From the NCBI RefSeq assembly GCF_900005615.1, contig NZ_LN832559.1, forward strand, positions 960,837 through 1,024,836: a stretch of 64,000 nt of DNA. The letters are read 5' to 3'. Both the position numbers and the translations under genes were made by a program. Under the pieces are notes generated by a model. That model was not told where the DNA came from. It made no database searches and worked only from the letters and a program-made list of their open reading frames with translations. Positions within the stretch are counted from its first letter, which is position 1. Each line of letters begins with the position of its first letter. Shown here one piece after another: positions 1-9,303 of this stretch. The stretch is from Paracoccus aminovorans. Lineage in GTDB: Bacteria > Pseudomonadota > Alphaproteobacteria > Rhodobacterales > Rhodobacteraceae.

Positions 1-1
1 C

Positions 2-703
2 GGCGCGGATGCGTCGCATTCCCCCGCGCTGGCAGCTGGTCCGGGTGACGCGGCGGTGCCCGCAACCGCCGGACCCGAAGAGGCACCGCCCGAGCCGCCT
101 GCAGCGACCTCCGGGCCCGCCGACGCGCCTGCTGTCTTGGCCGAGCGCGCGCCGGAGTCCGCGGCCGAGGCCACGACAGTGCCCCTTGCCGCCTCCGACC
201 CGCCTCCGCCTGCCGAGGCGCCTGTCGAACCCGCCGCCGCCGCATCGGTGACCGAGGCGCTGTCGGTTCCGGCGGGATCGGGTTTTGCCGAAGCCTCGGA
301 CCGGCAGCCGCAGGCACCGGCGCCCCTGGCCGCGGATGCTCCCCGCGTTGTCGCGCCCGCCGCCGCGCCGCGTCCGGCCGGCGAGACCGGCCCGGCCGGA
401 ACCGACGCCTCCGGCGCCCGCCCCGAGCCCCCGGCCCAATCCCCCGCCGCGCCCGAGATGGCGCTGCCCGGGCCCGATCCCATCGACCTGCCGGCGCCGG
501 CGGGCGAAGCGCCGATCCCGGTGCCTCCGCCCGGCATGGTGGTGACGCCGGGCCTGGACCGCGCCCCGGAACGCGGCCCGGCCGCCGCAGCCGCCACCGT
601 CGCGCAGGCCGCCGCCGCGGAACCGGCCCGGCAGGCGGCCGACGCCCGCGCCGCGCCAGACCTGTCGCTGCCGCCGGATCTCGGCGGCCTCGGGCTCGAA
701 TGA
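2..703 (+). CDS. C-terminal part of an Ala/Pro-rich protein (5' end outside window)
   Basis: The reading frame is open to the left edge and ends in a TGA that overlaps the start codon of the next gene (ATGA). An internal GTG at 56 could be read as a start, but the frame and composition continue upstream, so this is treated as a partial gene. The visible ~233 residues are almost entirely Ala, Pro, Glu and Gly with no folded motif, typical of a disordered linker or tail. No family can be named. Translational coupling suggests co-transcription with the aminotransferase that follows. Confidence 0.6.
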   Translation, partial: GADASHSPALAAGPGDAAVPATAGPEEAPPEPPAATSGPADAPAVLAERAPESAAEATTVPLAASDPPPPAEAPVEPAAAASVTEALSVPAGSGFAEASDRQPQAPAPLAADAPRVVAPAAAPRPAGETGPAGTDASGARPEPPAQSPAAPEMALPGPDPIDLPAPAGEAPIPVPPPGMVVTPGLDRAPERGPAAAAATVAQAAAAEPARQAADARAAPDLSLPPDLGGLGLE

Positions 704-1884
704 CCGCGCCGGGGCCGCTGAACCCGGCCATCGCCGTCACGCCCCGGCCCCCGGTCATGGAGGCGCGGCGCTGGCTTCAGGGCGTAGCCTTTCCGGCCGA
801 GCGTCCGCTGATCAACCTCAGCCAGGCCGCCCCGGCCGAGCCGCCGCCCGAACCGCTGCGCCGCGCCATGGCCGAGGCGGTGCTGAACCGGGCCGACGCC
901 CATCTCTATGGCCCGGTGCTGGGCCGGCCGGAGTTGCGCGAGGCGGTGGCGGACGCATGGTCCCGCGCCTATGCCGGCGCCATCCGCCCCGAAGAGGTCG
1001 CGATCACCCAGGGCTGCAACCAGGCCTTTTGCGCCGCCGTCCAGACCCTGGCGGCGGCGGGCGACGAGGTGATCCTGCCCGCGCCCTGGTATTTCAATCA
1101 CAAGATGTGGCTCGACATGCAGGGCATCCGCGCCGTGCCGCTGCGTTGCGGCCGGGGGATGCTGCCCGACCCGGCCGAGGCCGCGCGCCTGGTCACCGAC
1201 CGCAGCCGCGCCGTCGTGCTGGTCACCCCCAACAATCCGGCGGGCGCGGAATATCCGGCCGGGCTGCTGCGCGCTTTCCTGGATCTGGCCCGGTCGCGCG
1301 GCCTGGCGCTGATCGTGGACGAGACCTATCGCGACTTCGACTCGCGCCCGGGGGCGCCGCATGACCTGTTCGCCGATCCCGACTGGGGCGACACGCTGAT
1401 CCATCTCTACAGCTTCTCGAAGGCCTATCGGCTGACCGGCCACCGCGTCGGCGCGCTGATCGCCAGCCCCGCCCGCATGGTCCAGGTCGAGAAGTTCCTC
1501 GACACCGTCGCCATCTGCGCCAGCCAGATCGGCCAGATCGGCGCCGGCTGGGGGCTTGCGCATCTGCAGGACTGGCTGGCCGGCGAGCGCGCCGAGGTGC
1601 TGGCCCGGCGCGCGGCGATGGCGCGGGGCATGTCCGCGCTGCCGGACTGGCGTCTGGAGGGCTGCGGCGCCTATTTCGCCTGGGTCCGGCACCCGTTCGA
1701 CCTGCCCGCGCCGGAACTCGCCCGCCGGCTGGTGGCCGAGGCGGGGGTGCTGCTGCTGCCCGGCACGATGTTCATGCCCGGGGGCGATGCCGAGGCCGCG
1801 CGCCATGTCCGCATCGCCTTTGCCAATGCCGGCGCAGCCAGCATCGCCGCGCTGATCGAGCGGCTGCGCGGCTTTCGCCCCTGA
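700..1884 (+). CDS. Class I/II PLP-dependent aminotransferase
   Basis: 394 residues, full length for fold-type I aspartate/aromatic-type aminotransferases. The PLP-binding features are visible: the VTPNNPAG block near residues 175-182, the DETY motif near 207-210, and SFSKAYRLTGHRVG, in which Lys241 should form the Schiff base with PLP. It transfers an amino group between an amino acid and a 2-oxo acid in the cytoplasm; the exact substrate cannot be read from the sequence. The ATG overlaps the upstream stop codon, so the start is well supported. It is followed by 117 bp and then the PpiD-like gene. Confidence 0.85.
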   Translation: MTAPGPLNPAIAVTPRPPVMEARRWLQGVAFPAERPLINLSQAAPAEPPPEPLRRAMAEAVLNRADAHLYGPVLGRPELREAVADAWSRAYAGAIRPEEVAITQGCNQAFCAAVQTLAAAGDEVILPAPWYFNHKMWLDMQGIRAVPLRCGRGMLPDPAEAARLVTDRSRAVVLVTPNNPAGAEYPAGLLRAFLDLARSRGLALIVDETYRDFDSRPGAPHDLFADPDWGDTLIHLYSFSKAYRLTGHRVGALIASPARMVQVEKFLDTVAICASQIGQIGAGWGLAHLQDWLAGERAEVLARRAAMARGMSALPDWRLEGCGAYFAWVRHPFDLPAPELARRLVAEAGVLLLPGTMFMPGGDAEAARHVRIAFANAGAASIAALIERLRGFRP

Positions 1885-2001
1885 GCCTTGCGGCATTGTG
1901 AGGCGGTGCGGCCCGCCGCATCGGCCCGCGGCCCTTGCCGCCGGGGCCGCGGCACCCTAAAGACTCGCGACAGACAAGGACAAGGACAGGGCGGCATCAT
2001 C

Positions 2002-3966
2002 ATGCGCGGCAAGGGTAAATCCACGATCGTCTGGTTGCTGATGGGGATGCTGGTCCTGGGATTGGGCGGCTTCGGCGTGACCAATTTCTCGGGCGGAAGC
2101 GCGGATATCGGCAAGGTGGGCGGGGTCTCGATCTCGTCCCAGGACTATGCCCGCACGCTGCGCGCCGAAATGCAAGATTTCTCGGCCCGGACCGGGCGCC
2201 AGCTCAGCGGGGCCGAGGCGCGGGCCATGGGTATCGACCGCATGGCGCTGGCGCGGCTCTATACCTCGGCCGCGCTGGAAGCCGAGGCGAACCGGCTGGG
2301 CGTCTCGGTCGGCGACAAGGCGGTGGCCGAGCAGATCACCGGCGCCGCCGCCTTTCGCGGCATGAACGGCAAGTTCGACCGCGCCGTCTATGCCGATGTG
2401 CTGAAACGCGAGGGCATCCGCGAGAGCGAGTTCGAGCACGACCTGCGCATGGACCAGGCAAGGATGATCCTGCAATCGGCGGCGCTGGCCGGGGTGACCG
2501 CCCCCGAGGCCGTCACCGCGCTGACCCGGGGCTGGCTGCTGGAAACCCGCGACATCCATTGGCAAGAGCTGACCGCGGCCGACCTGCCGGCGCCCATCGC
2601 CACCCCGGACGAGGCGACGCTGGAGGCCTGGCACAAGGCCAATGCCGACCGCTTCACCGCGCCCGAGATCCGCAAGATCACCTATGTCTGGCTGACCCCC
2701 GAGATGCTGGAGGGCGAGGTCGAGGTCGACGAGCAGGCGCTGCGCGACCTCTATGAAAGCCGCATCGACGAATTCCAGCGCCCCGAGCGGCGCATGGTCG
2801 AACGGCTGGTGTTCCCGACCCTGGCCGCCGCCGAAGAGGCCAAGGCCCGCATCGACAAGGGCGAGGTCACCTTCGAGCAGCTGGCGGCCGAGCGCGGCCT
2901 GTCGCTTGCGGACATCGACCTGGGCGAGGTCACCAAGGCGCAGCTGGGCGCGGCGGGCGACGCCGTCTTCGCGCTGGACCAGCCGGGACTGGCGGGGCCG
3001 GCCGGTTCTGATCTGGGGCCGGCGCTGTTTTCCATGAACGCCATCCTCGAGCCGGTGGACATCCCCTTCGAGCAGGCCAAGGCCGACCTGCGCGTCGAGG
3101 CCGCGGTGGACCGCGCCCGCCGGGTGATCGAGGACAAGGCGGCCGAATTCGCCGACCTGCTGGCCGGCGGCGCCTCGCTGGAGGACATGGCCAAGGAGAC
3201 GCAGATGAAGCTGGGCCAGATCGACTGGAACGCCGGCGCCGAAGCCGCGCCCGACGGCATCGACGCCTATCCCGAATTCCGCCAGCACGCCGCCGAGGCG
3301 ACCGAGAAGGACTTTCCGGAACTCCTGACCCTAGAGGACGGCGGCGTCTTCGCGCTGCGGCTGGACAAGGTCAAGCCGCCGGCGCTGATCCCCTTCGCCG
3401 AGGTGCGCGACCGCGTGGCCGAGGACTGGACCCGCAACGAGACCCGCCGCCAGCTGCTGGCCCTGGCCGAGGAGCGCCGGGTCGCGGCCGAGGCGGCCGC
3501 CGCGCCCGGCATCGAGCCGGCCCCGGCGGCGGCGACCGCTCCGGTCGCCCAGGCGGTCGGCGCGGCCGCGGGCAATGCCGCCAGCACCCCGCAGCCGGCG
3601 GCGCCAAGCGCAGCCGCGGCGGCGGTCGTGGCCGACCCCGGCACGCCCGAGACCAACCTGGCCCGCGGCGGCTTCATCAAGGGCCTGCCGCAGGACGTCG
3701 TGGCCGGCGCCTTTGCCATCAAGGAGCCGGGCGAGACCGAGGTCGTCGATGCCGACAACCGGGTCTTCCTGGTCACGCTGGACCAGATCCGCCCCGCCGC
3801 CGCCGAAGGCGACGAGGCCGAGCAGATCCGCGACGGCATCGCCAACCGCCTGGCCGATTCCCTGCGCCAGGACGTGTTCGACTATTTCGCCCGGGCGCTG
3901 CAGGCGCAAAGCGGCACCACCGTCAACCAGACCGCCGTCGACGCGGTGAATGCGCAGGTCCAGTGA
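2002..3966 (+). CDS. PpiD-like membrane-anchored peptidyl-prolyl isomerase / SurA N-domain chaperone
   Basis: 654 residues from the ATG at 2002, chosen because a purine-rich AAGGACAGGG stretch precedes it and the protein then starts with a short basic segment and one membrane helix (about residues 8-28). The frame stays open to 1888, but that extension lacks a usable signal. The helix is followed by a SurA-N-like region (VGGVSISSQDYARTL) and weak parvulin-like segments. An Ala/Pro-rich disordered stretch of about 50 residues sits near residues 500-550. By family, such proteins help fold outer-membrane and periplasmic proteins from an inner-membrane anchor. The TGA shares one base with the trpE ATG, indicating an operon. 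Confidence 0.85.
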   Translation: MRGKGKSTIVWLLMGMLVLGLGGFGVTNFSGGSADIGKVGGVSISSQDYARTLRAEMQDFSARTGRQLSGAEARAMGIDRMALARLYTSAALEAEANRLGVSVGDKAVAEQITGAAAFRGMNGKFDRAVYADVLKREGIRESEFEHDLRMDQARMILQSAALAGVTAPEAVTALTRGWLLETRDIHWQELTAADLPAPIATPDEATLEAWHKANADRFTAPEIRKITYVWLTPEMLEGEVEVDEQALRDLYESRIDEFQRPERRMVERLVFPTLAAAEEAKARIDKGEVTFEQLAAERGLSLADIDLGEVTKAQLGAAGDAVFALDQPGLAGPAGSDLGPALFSMNAILEPVDIPFEQAKADLRVEAAVDRARRVIEDKAAEFADLLAGGASLEDMAKETQMKLGQIDWNAGAEAAPDGIDAYPEFRQHAAEATEKDFPELLTLEDGGVFALRLDKVKPPALIPFAEVRDRVAEDWTRNETRRQLLALAEERRVAAEAAAAPGIEPAPAAATAPVAQAVGAAAGNAASTPQPAAPSAAAAAVVADPGTPETNLARGGFIKGLPQDVVAGAFAIKEPGETEVVDADNRVFLVTLDQIRPAAAEGDEAEQIRDGIANRLADSLRQDVFDYFARALQAQSGTTVNQTAVDAVNAQVQ

Positions 3967-5477
3967 TGGACATCTCTCCCGACTTTCCCGCGTTCGAGCA
4001 GGGCTGGGCCCGGGGCCGCAACCAGCTTCTGACCATCCGCCTGGCGGCCGATCTGGACACGCCGGTCAGTCTGATGCTGAAGCTGGCCGAGGCGGCGCCG
4101 AACAGCTTCATGCTGGAATCCGTCACCGGGGGCGAGATCCGCGGCCGCTATTCCTTCGTCGGCATGAAGCCGGACCTGATCTGGGAATGCCGCGACGGCT
4201 GCGCCCGCATCAACCGCAGCGCCCGCTATTCCGAGGATTTCGCCGCCGACGACCGCCCGGCGCTGGACAGCCTGCGCGCCCTGATCGCGGAATCCCGCAT
4301 CGACATGCCCGAGGGCGTGCCGGCGGGCGCGGCCGGGCTGTTCGGTTACCTGGGCTATGACATGATCCGGCTGGTCGAGCGCCTGCCCGACGTGAACCCC
4401 GACCCGCTGGGCCTGCCGGACGCGATGATGCTGCGCCCCTCGGTCGTGGCGGTGCTGGACGGCGTCAAGGGCGAGGTCCTGCTCTGCGCCCCCGCCTGGA
4501 ACAACGGGGATACGCCGGCGCGCGCGGCCTATGCCCAGGCGGCCGAGCGGCTGATGGAGGCGTTGCGCGCGCTCGACCGCCAGCCCAGCGAGCCGCGCGC
4601 CCTGGGCCACGACCTGAAGGTCGGGGCATTGCGCAGCAATTTCACCAAACCCGCCTATCTGGCGGCGGTCGAGAAGGCCAAGGACTATATCCGCGCCGGC
4701 GACATCTTCCAGGTGGTGCCCAGCCAGCGCTGGTCGATGGATTTCCCGCTGCCGCCCTTTGCGCTGTATCGCAGCCTGCGGCGCACCAACCCGTCGCCCT
4801 TCATGTTCTACCTGAACTTCGGCGGTTTCCAGATCGTCGGCGCCTCGCCCGAGATCCTGGTGCGCCTGCGCGAGGGCCAGGTCACCGTCCGCCCCATCGC
4901 CGGCACCCGCCCGCGCGGCGCGACGCCCGAGGAGGATCGCGCGCTGGAGGCCGACCTGCTGGCCGACCAGAAGGAACTGGCCGAGCATCTGATGCTCTTG
5001 GACCTGGGCCGCAACGACGTCGGCCGCGTGGCCAAGATGGGCACCGTCACCCCCACCGAGCAGTTCATCGTCGAGCGCTATTCGCATGTCATGCACATCG
5101 TCTCGAACGTGGTGGGCGAATTGCGCGAGGGCGAGGATGCGCTGTCGGCGTTGCTGGCGGGGATGCCGGCCGGCACCGTCTCGGGCGCGCCGAAGGTCCG
5201 GGCGATGGAGATCATCGACGAGCTGGAACCCGAGAAGCGCGGGGTCTATGCCGGCGGCGTCGGCTATTTCGCCGCGAATGGCGAGATGGACATGTGCATC
5301 GCCCTGCGCACCGGCGTGATCAAGGACGGCCAGCTTTACATCCAGGCCGGTGGCGGCGTGGTCTATGACAGCGATCCCGAGGCCGAGTTCATGGAGACGG
5401 TGAACAAGAGCCGGGCCTTGCAGCGGGCGGCGGAAGAGGCGGCGCGGTTCGTCAGGGGGACGCGGAACGCGAACTAG
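3966..5477 (+). CDS. trpE: Anthranilate synthase component I
   Basis: 503 residues from the ATG at 3966 (TGATG overlap with the previous gene; a GTG three bases upstream is also in frame). The chorismate-binding half is clear: RPIAGTRPRG, ELAEHLMLLDLGRNDVGRV, GTVSGAPKVRAMEIIDELEP, and the C-terminal YIQAGGGVVYDSDPE block. With TrpG-supplied ammonia it converts chorismate to anthranilate, the first step of tryptophan synthesis. trpG, trpD and trpC do not follow here; a low-GC gap and a tRNA gene come next, so they must lie elsewhere. Confidence 0.95.
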   Translation: MDISPDFPAFEQGWARGRNQLLTIRLAADLDTPVSLMLKLAEAAPNSFMLESVTGGEIRGRYSFVGMKPDLIWECRDGCARINRSARYSEDFAADDRPALDSLRALIAESRIDMPEGVPAGAAGLFGYLGYDMIRLVERLPDVNPDPLGLPDAMMLRPSVVAVLDGVKGEVLLCAPAWNNGDTPARAAYAQAAERLMEALRALDRQPSEPRALGHDLKVGALRSNFTKPAYLAAVEKAKDYIRAGDIFQVVPSQRWSMDFPLPPFALYRSLRRTNPSPFMFYLNFGGFQIVGASPEILVRLREGQVTVRPIAGTRPRGATPEEDRALEADLLADQKELAEHLMLLDLGRNDVGRVAKMGTVTPTEQFIVERYSHVMHIVSNVVGELREGEDALSALLAGMPAGTVSGAPKVRAMEIIDELEPEKRGVYAGGVGYFAANGEMDMCIALRTGVIKDGQLYIQAGGGVVYDSDPEAEFMETVNKSRALQRAAEEAARFVRGTRNAN

Positions 5478-5704
5478 CTCTGGTGACGCTGCCGCTCTCG
5501 CCTCGCGCAAGGAATCCTGGCCAATGCCAGCATTATCGACACGAGAGGAAGGCGCGAGATCTCAAACTCGCTCACGCACAACGAAAAAGCCAGCAGAGGA
5601 ACTTCTACCGGCCTCGTATCTCCCCACAACCACAGATTTCCTAGTAAAATGGACAATCCGCTGTCATTAATGGAAGATCTATCTGGCACTTGCCAAGAAA
5701 TATT
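5478..5704. other. Gene-free, comparatively AT-rich gap between trpE and tRNA-Ala
   Basis: About 227 bp with visibly lower GC than the flanks and no convincing gene. The apparent minus-strand ORF over it begins inside the tRNA gene and is rejected. It abuts the 3' end of tRNA-Ala, a usual integration site for mobile elements, but no integrase or repeated tRNA end is present. Confidence 0.4.
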
Positions 5705-5780
<76 letters not shown>

Positions 5781-5823
5781 ACCGGAGGTCGCGGACGGCG
5801 TCTCCGTCGCCCGTGTGAGGGGT

Positions 5824-5852
5824 CGTATAGGAGGGCCTGCCGACGGGCGCAA
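5824..5852 (-). promoter_or_regulatory. Probable sigma70 promoter of tRNA-Ala
   Basis: Read on the minus strand: TTGCGC, 17 bp, TATACG, ending about 44 bp before the tRNA 5' end. Spacing is optimal and no gene intervenes. Confidence 0.55.
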
Positions 5853-5983
5853 GCGAAAAAATAAGGCCCGGAGGAAAAATTCCCTACCGGACCGAACAAC
5901 CTTGAAAAAACTGGACTTTCCGGCATTGCGCCTGGTCAGGAAGCGGCGGGTGGCGGCGATGCGCCCCCCCGCCGCGGGCAGGG

Positions 5984-6808
5984 TCAGCCCAGGCCCAGCT
6001 TGCCGCGCAGCGTGGCCAGGTCCTCGGCCAGGGTGTTGACCTTGGTCGACAACACGTTGCGGTCTTCGTCGGTCAGCTCTTCATAGGACACATAGCCGCC
6101 GTCCTTCTGGTATTTCGCCAGAACCTCGTCCACCGCCTTGAAATTGCCGTCCACCTTGGCGACGAAATCGGCCTCCTTGTCGGCGATCAGCGGGCGCAGA
6201 AGCTCGTAGATCTTCTGCGAACCCTCGAAGTTCGCGTCGAAATCCCACAGGTCGGTGTGCGAATAGCGATCTTCCTCGCCCGAGATCTTGGTCGCGGCGA
6301 CTTCCTCCATCAGCACGGCGGCGCCGCCCACCACCACCTCGGGCGGGAAGGTCAGGCCGTTGATGCGGCCGTCGAGGTCGGTCACGTCGGCCAGCAGCTT
6401 GTCGGCAAAGCCGTCCAGCCCCTCGGTCGAGCCCTTTTCCCACAGCCCGTATTCGATGCGGTGGAAGCCGGTGAAGGCGTCGTCGGCCTCGGCCTTTTCA
6501 AAGTCGTCGGCGCGGGCGTCGATCGACACGTCGAGGTCCGAGAACAGCTCGGCGATGGGCTCGACCTTTTCGTAGCTGGTGCGGGTCGGCGCGAAAAGCG
6601 CTTTCGCCTTCTCGACGTCGCCGGCCTTGATGGCGTCGGTGAAGGCCTTGGTGTCCTCGACCAGTTTCGCCGTGTTTTCAGCGACGTAGATCTTGTATTC
6701 GGCCAGCGGCTCGACCAGGTCCAGCGAGGGGTCCGCCGCATGGGCCAGCGCGCCCCAGCCGGTCATGGCCAGCGCCAGCGCCGTCGTCCTGAGATGTCTT
6801 CCGAGCAT
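5984..6808 (-). CDS. EfeM/EfeO-family periplasmic imelysin (M75) protein without cupredoxin domain
   Basis: 274 residues. The ATG at 6808 is chosen because AGGAG lies 8 nt before it; the in-frame GTG at 6814 is only 2 nt from that site. An N-terminal signal peptide (about 25 residues, ending ALAHA) is followed directly by an imelysin/M75 domain with the HxxE motif in GFHRIEYGLW. Unlike EfeO it has no N-terminal cupredoxin domain, and it has no lipobox Cys. It is the last gene of efeU-efeO-efeB, about 40 bp after efeB, so a periplasmic iron-binding role in the same uptake system is likely. Confidence 0.85.
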   Translation of the reverse strand: MLGRHLRTTALALAMTGWGALAHAADPSLDLVEPLAEYKIYVAENTAKLVEDTKAFTDAIKAGDVEKAKALFAPTRTSYEKVEPIAELFSDLDVSIDARADDFEKAEADDAFTGFHRIEYGLWEKGSTEGLDGFADKLLADVTDLDGRINGLTFPPEVVVGGAAVLMEEVAATKISGEEDRYSHTDLWDFDANFEGSQKIYELLRPLIADKEADFVAKVDGNFKAVDEVLAKYQKDGGYVSYEELTDEDRNVLSTKVNTLAEDLATLRGKLGLG

Positions 6809-6848
6809 GTTCACAACTCCTGTCAGTGCAGATTTTCGGCTTGGCGGA

Positions 6849-8144
6849 TCAACTCCGCCTGGCTGCGTTCACGAGGCTTGACCCGAGGTAGTCGCCCGGC
6901 TGCACGCCGGGCAGGGCGAAGAAATAGCCGCCGCCGATCGGCTTGATGTATTCTTCCAGCGGCTCGCCGTTCAGCTTTTCCTGCACGGCGATGAAGCCGG
7001 CTTCCAGATCGGCCTGCCAGGCGATGAACAGCAGGCCCTGGTCCAGCTGGCCGTTCTTCATCGCGCCGCGCGAATAGTTGAACGGCCGGCGGAGCATCAG
7101 GTTCTTCTGGCTGTCGGGCGTGCGCGGGTTGGCCAGCCGGATATGCGCGTTCATCGGCGTAGTCTCGCCCTCGGGATCGGCGGCGTAATCGGGCGTGTGC
7201 CGTTCGCTGCTGTCCGGCGCGTCCAGAGGCGCGCCATTGTGCTTCATCCGGCCGAAGATCCGCTCCTGCTCGCGCAGCGGGGTGCGGTCCCAGCGCTCGA
7301 CCAGGTTGCGGATGATGCGCACCGCCTGGTAGCTGCCGCCATGCGCCCATTCCGGCTCGTCCTTGCCGCCGGTCCAGACGATGCGGTCCATGGCCGCGGC
7401 GTCGGTGGCGTCGGGGTTGGCCGAGCCGTCGCGGAAGCCCAGGAAATTGCGCGCGCTGGGGGTGGTGCCGTCCGGGCCGGGCAGTTCGGGGGGCACCGAG
7501 CCCTCGACCATCCAGCGCAGCACCAGGAATTCCGACAGGTTCTTCAGGACGTCGCGCAGCGCATAAAGGCAGGTGTCCTGCAGGTTGGCGCAGAACTGGA
7601 TCGACAGGTCGCCATGGCACAGCGCGGGGTCCAGCGCGTCGTTGCGGAACTGAACCATGCGCTGCAGCCGCGCCGGCTTCAGACCGGAGAGCCAGGGCTG
7701 GCGCTCGAACAGCGAATCCCCCAGGGCCACGGTGACGGTCAGGTTGTCGGGCGAGACCATCGGTCCCAGCAGGCCGGAATCGGCCGGCGGCAGCTTGGGG
7801 TCGCGCTGCGGCACCGGGCCGCCGGCGGTCAGGAATTCGGCGCGCTGGGTCAGCAGCTGCAGCATCCGCTGGAAATCGTCGAGCGTGCCCAGCACCAGGT
7901 CGAAGGTGGCCAGGATGCCGTTCGCGGGCCGGGGCGTGGTGATGCCGGCCTGGTGGGGGCCGTGGAAGGGCACGCGCCGGGCCGCGGCCTCGGCCTGGCC
8001 ATGCGGGGCGGCATCGACGTTGCGGGCCTGGTCCGGCGGCTGGTCCTGGGCCAGGGCGGGCAGGGCGGCGAAAGCGCCGGCGGCGGCGCCCAGCCCTTTC
8101 AGCAGCTGGCGGCGAAAGACAGGGCGGGGCGCGTCGTCCTGCAT
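6849..8144 (-). CDS. efeB: Deferrochelatase/peroxidase EfeB (Dyp-type, Tat-exported)
   Basis: 431 residues. The N-terminus has a twin-arginine signal (FRRQLLKG then an Ala-rich stretch), as expected for a heme protein exported folded. The Dyp-type motif GFRDG with its distal Asp is present, and NAHIRLANPR carries the likely proximal heme His. By family it oxidises ferrous iron or extracts iron from heme in the periplasm, feeding EfeU. Its ATG follows the efeO stop after a single base (TGAGATG), so the two are translationally coupled. Confidence 0.95.
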   Translation of the reverse strand: MQDDAPRPVFRRQLLKGLGAAAGAFAALPALAQDQPPDQARNVDAAPHGQAEAAARRVPFHGPHQAGITTPRPANGILATFDLVLGTLDDFQRMLQLLTQRAEFLTAGGPVPQRDPKLPPADSGLLGPMVSPDNLTVTVALGDSLFERQPWLSGLKPARLQRMVQFRNDALDPALCHGDLSIQFCANLQDTCLYALRDVLKNLSEFLVLRWMVEGSVPPELPGPDGTTPSARNFLGFRDGSANPDATDAAAMDRIVWTGGKDEPEWAHGGSYQAVRIIRNLVERWDRTPLREQERIFGRMKHNGAPLDAPDSSERHTPDYAADPEGETTPMNAHIRLANPRTPDSQKNLMLRRPFNYSRGAMKNGQLDQGLLFIAWQADLEAGFIAVQEKLNGEPLEEYIKPIGGGYFFALPGVQPGDYLGSSLVNAARRS

Positions 8145-8145
8145 C

Positions 8146-9303
8146 TCAGTTGATCCCGATGGCGGGCTGCAGCTTGCGCAGCGTTTCCGAAAGCCGGTTC
8201 AGGTCGGCGGACAGCTGCTCGCGCTCGGGGCGGGGCACGTCGCCATAGCCGGCGAAACCGCGGTCGCGCAGCGCCGCCAGCCGGGCATCGACCGCCTGCA
8301 GGTCCTGGTCGATCACCTTGTCCAGCGCCGGATCGACGCCGGCCACCACCTGGCGCAACAGCCCCGCCAGCTTGCCGATGCCTTCCAGGCTGGCGCCGAA
8401 ATCCTGCAGGTCGTTGCCGGCATACAGGTTCTCGCCCTCGGGCACCTGGGCCTGGGCCATCTGCAGCGCGCTTTCGCCCGGCATCTCGATCAGCAGGCCG
8501 GGGTCCAGCGGTGCCTGCTTCAACCGCTGCGCCAGTTCCTTCAGGTCGGCGACCAGCGCATCGGCGACGGGCAGCAGGCCGTCGGTGCTGTCCTGGGCGA
8601 ACAGCCCGTATTCCAGCCGGTGATAGCCGGTGAAGGCCGGATCCTGCTCGCGCTTTTCCAGATAGGCCGCGCGCGGGTCGATCCGCTCTTCCAGGTCCGA
8701 GAAGCGATAGGCCAGCGGCTCGATCCGGCGATAGGGCAGGCGGGCCTGCCGCCACGCCGCGCGGGCGGCGTCGAGATCGCCCGCGGCGATGGCCTCGCGC
8801 AGCGCCTCGGCCGATTTCACCGCGGCATTGCCCTGCATGACCAGATAGACGCGGTATTCCGACAGCGGGCCCAGGAACTTGCGCAGCGTGACCTCCGAGG
8901 CGGCGGCGCTGGCCTCGTCCGAGGCGGTGACGGTCAGCGTGCCGCGCGGGTTCGACAGCAGGCCGCAGGTGATGGCATAGTCGCCGGGTTGCAGCTGCAC
9001 CTCCAGCGTGGCGCGAAAGCCGGGGGCGATGTTCTCGCGCTCTGCCACGACCATGACGCCGTCCAGGATCTCCCATTCGATGGGGCGGTCCGAGGCGTTC
9101 ACGATCTCGAAGCTGCGGCGGCCGCCGGGCACGGTGATGGCGTTCGGCGCGCAGGTGGTGGCGTTCACGGTGACCAGCTGGTCGGCGGTGCCGGGGCTGC
9201 CGGCGTTTTTCTGCGACGCATACCAGAAGGCGGCGCCGCCGGCCGCGGCCAGGACCGCGGCGCCGGCGATGGCAAGGTAGATGCCCGTGGAGGAAGAACT
9301 CAT
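8146..9303 (-). CDS. efeO: Iron uptake protein EfeO (cupredoxin + imelysin domains)
   Basis: 385 residues. A membrane or signal helix occupies about residues 8-28, followed by a cupredoxin-like domain to about residue 130, including a CAPNAITVPGG segment and a later Cys in YAITCGL. A C-terminal imelysin domain has the HxxE motif in GYHRLEYGLF. It is the periplasmic iron-binding partner of EfeU and EfeB. Its ATG overlaps the efeU stop by four bases (ATGA). Confidence 0.95.
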   Translation of the reverse strand: MSSSSTGIYLAIAGAAVLAAAGGAAFWYASQKNAGSPGTADQLVTVNATTCAPNAITVPGGRRSFEIVNASDRPIEWEILDGVMVVAERENIAPGFRATLEVQLQPGDYAITCGLLSNPRGTLTVTASDEASAAASEVTLRKFLGPLSEYRVYLVMQGNAAVKSAEALREAIAAGDLDAARAAWRQARLPYRRIEPLAYRFSDLEERIDPRAAYLEKREQDPAFTGYHRLEYGLFAQDSTDGLLPVADALVADLKELAQRLKQAPLDPGLLIEMPGESALQMAQAQVPEGENLYAGNDLQDFGASLEGIGKLAGLLRQVVAGVDPALDKVIDQDLQAVDARLAALRDRGFAGYGDVPRPEREQLSADLNRLSETLRKLQPAIGIN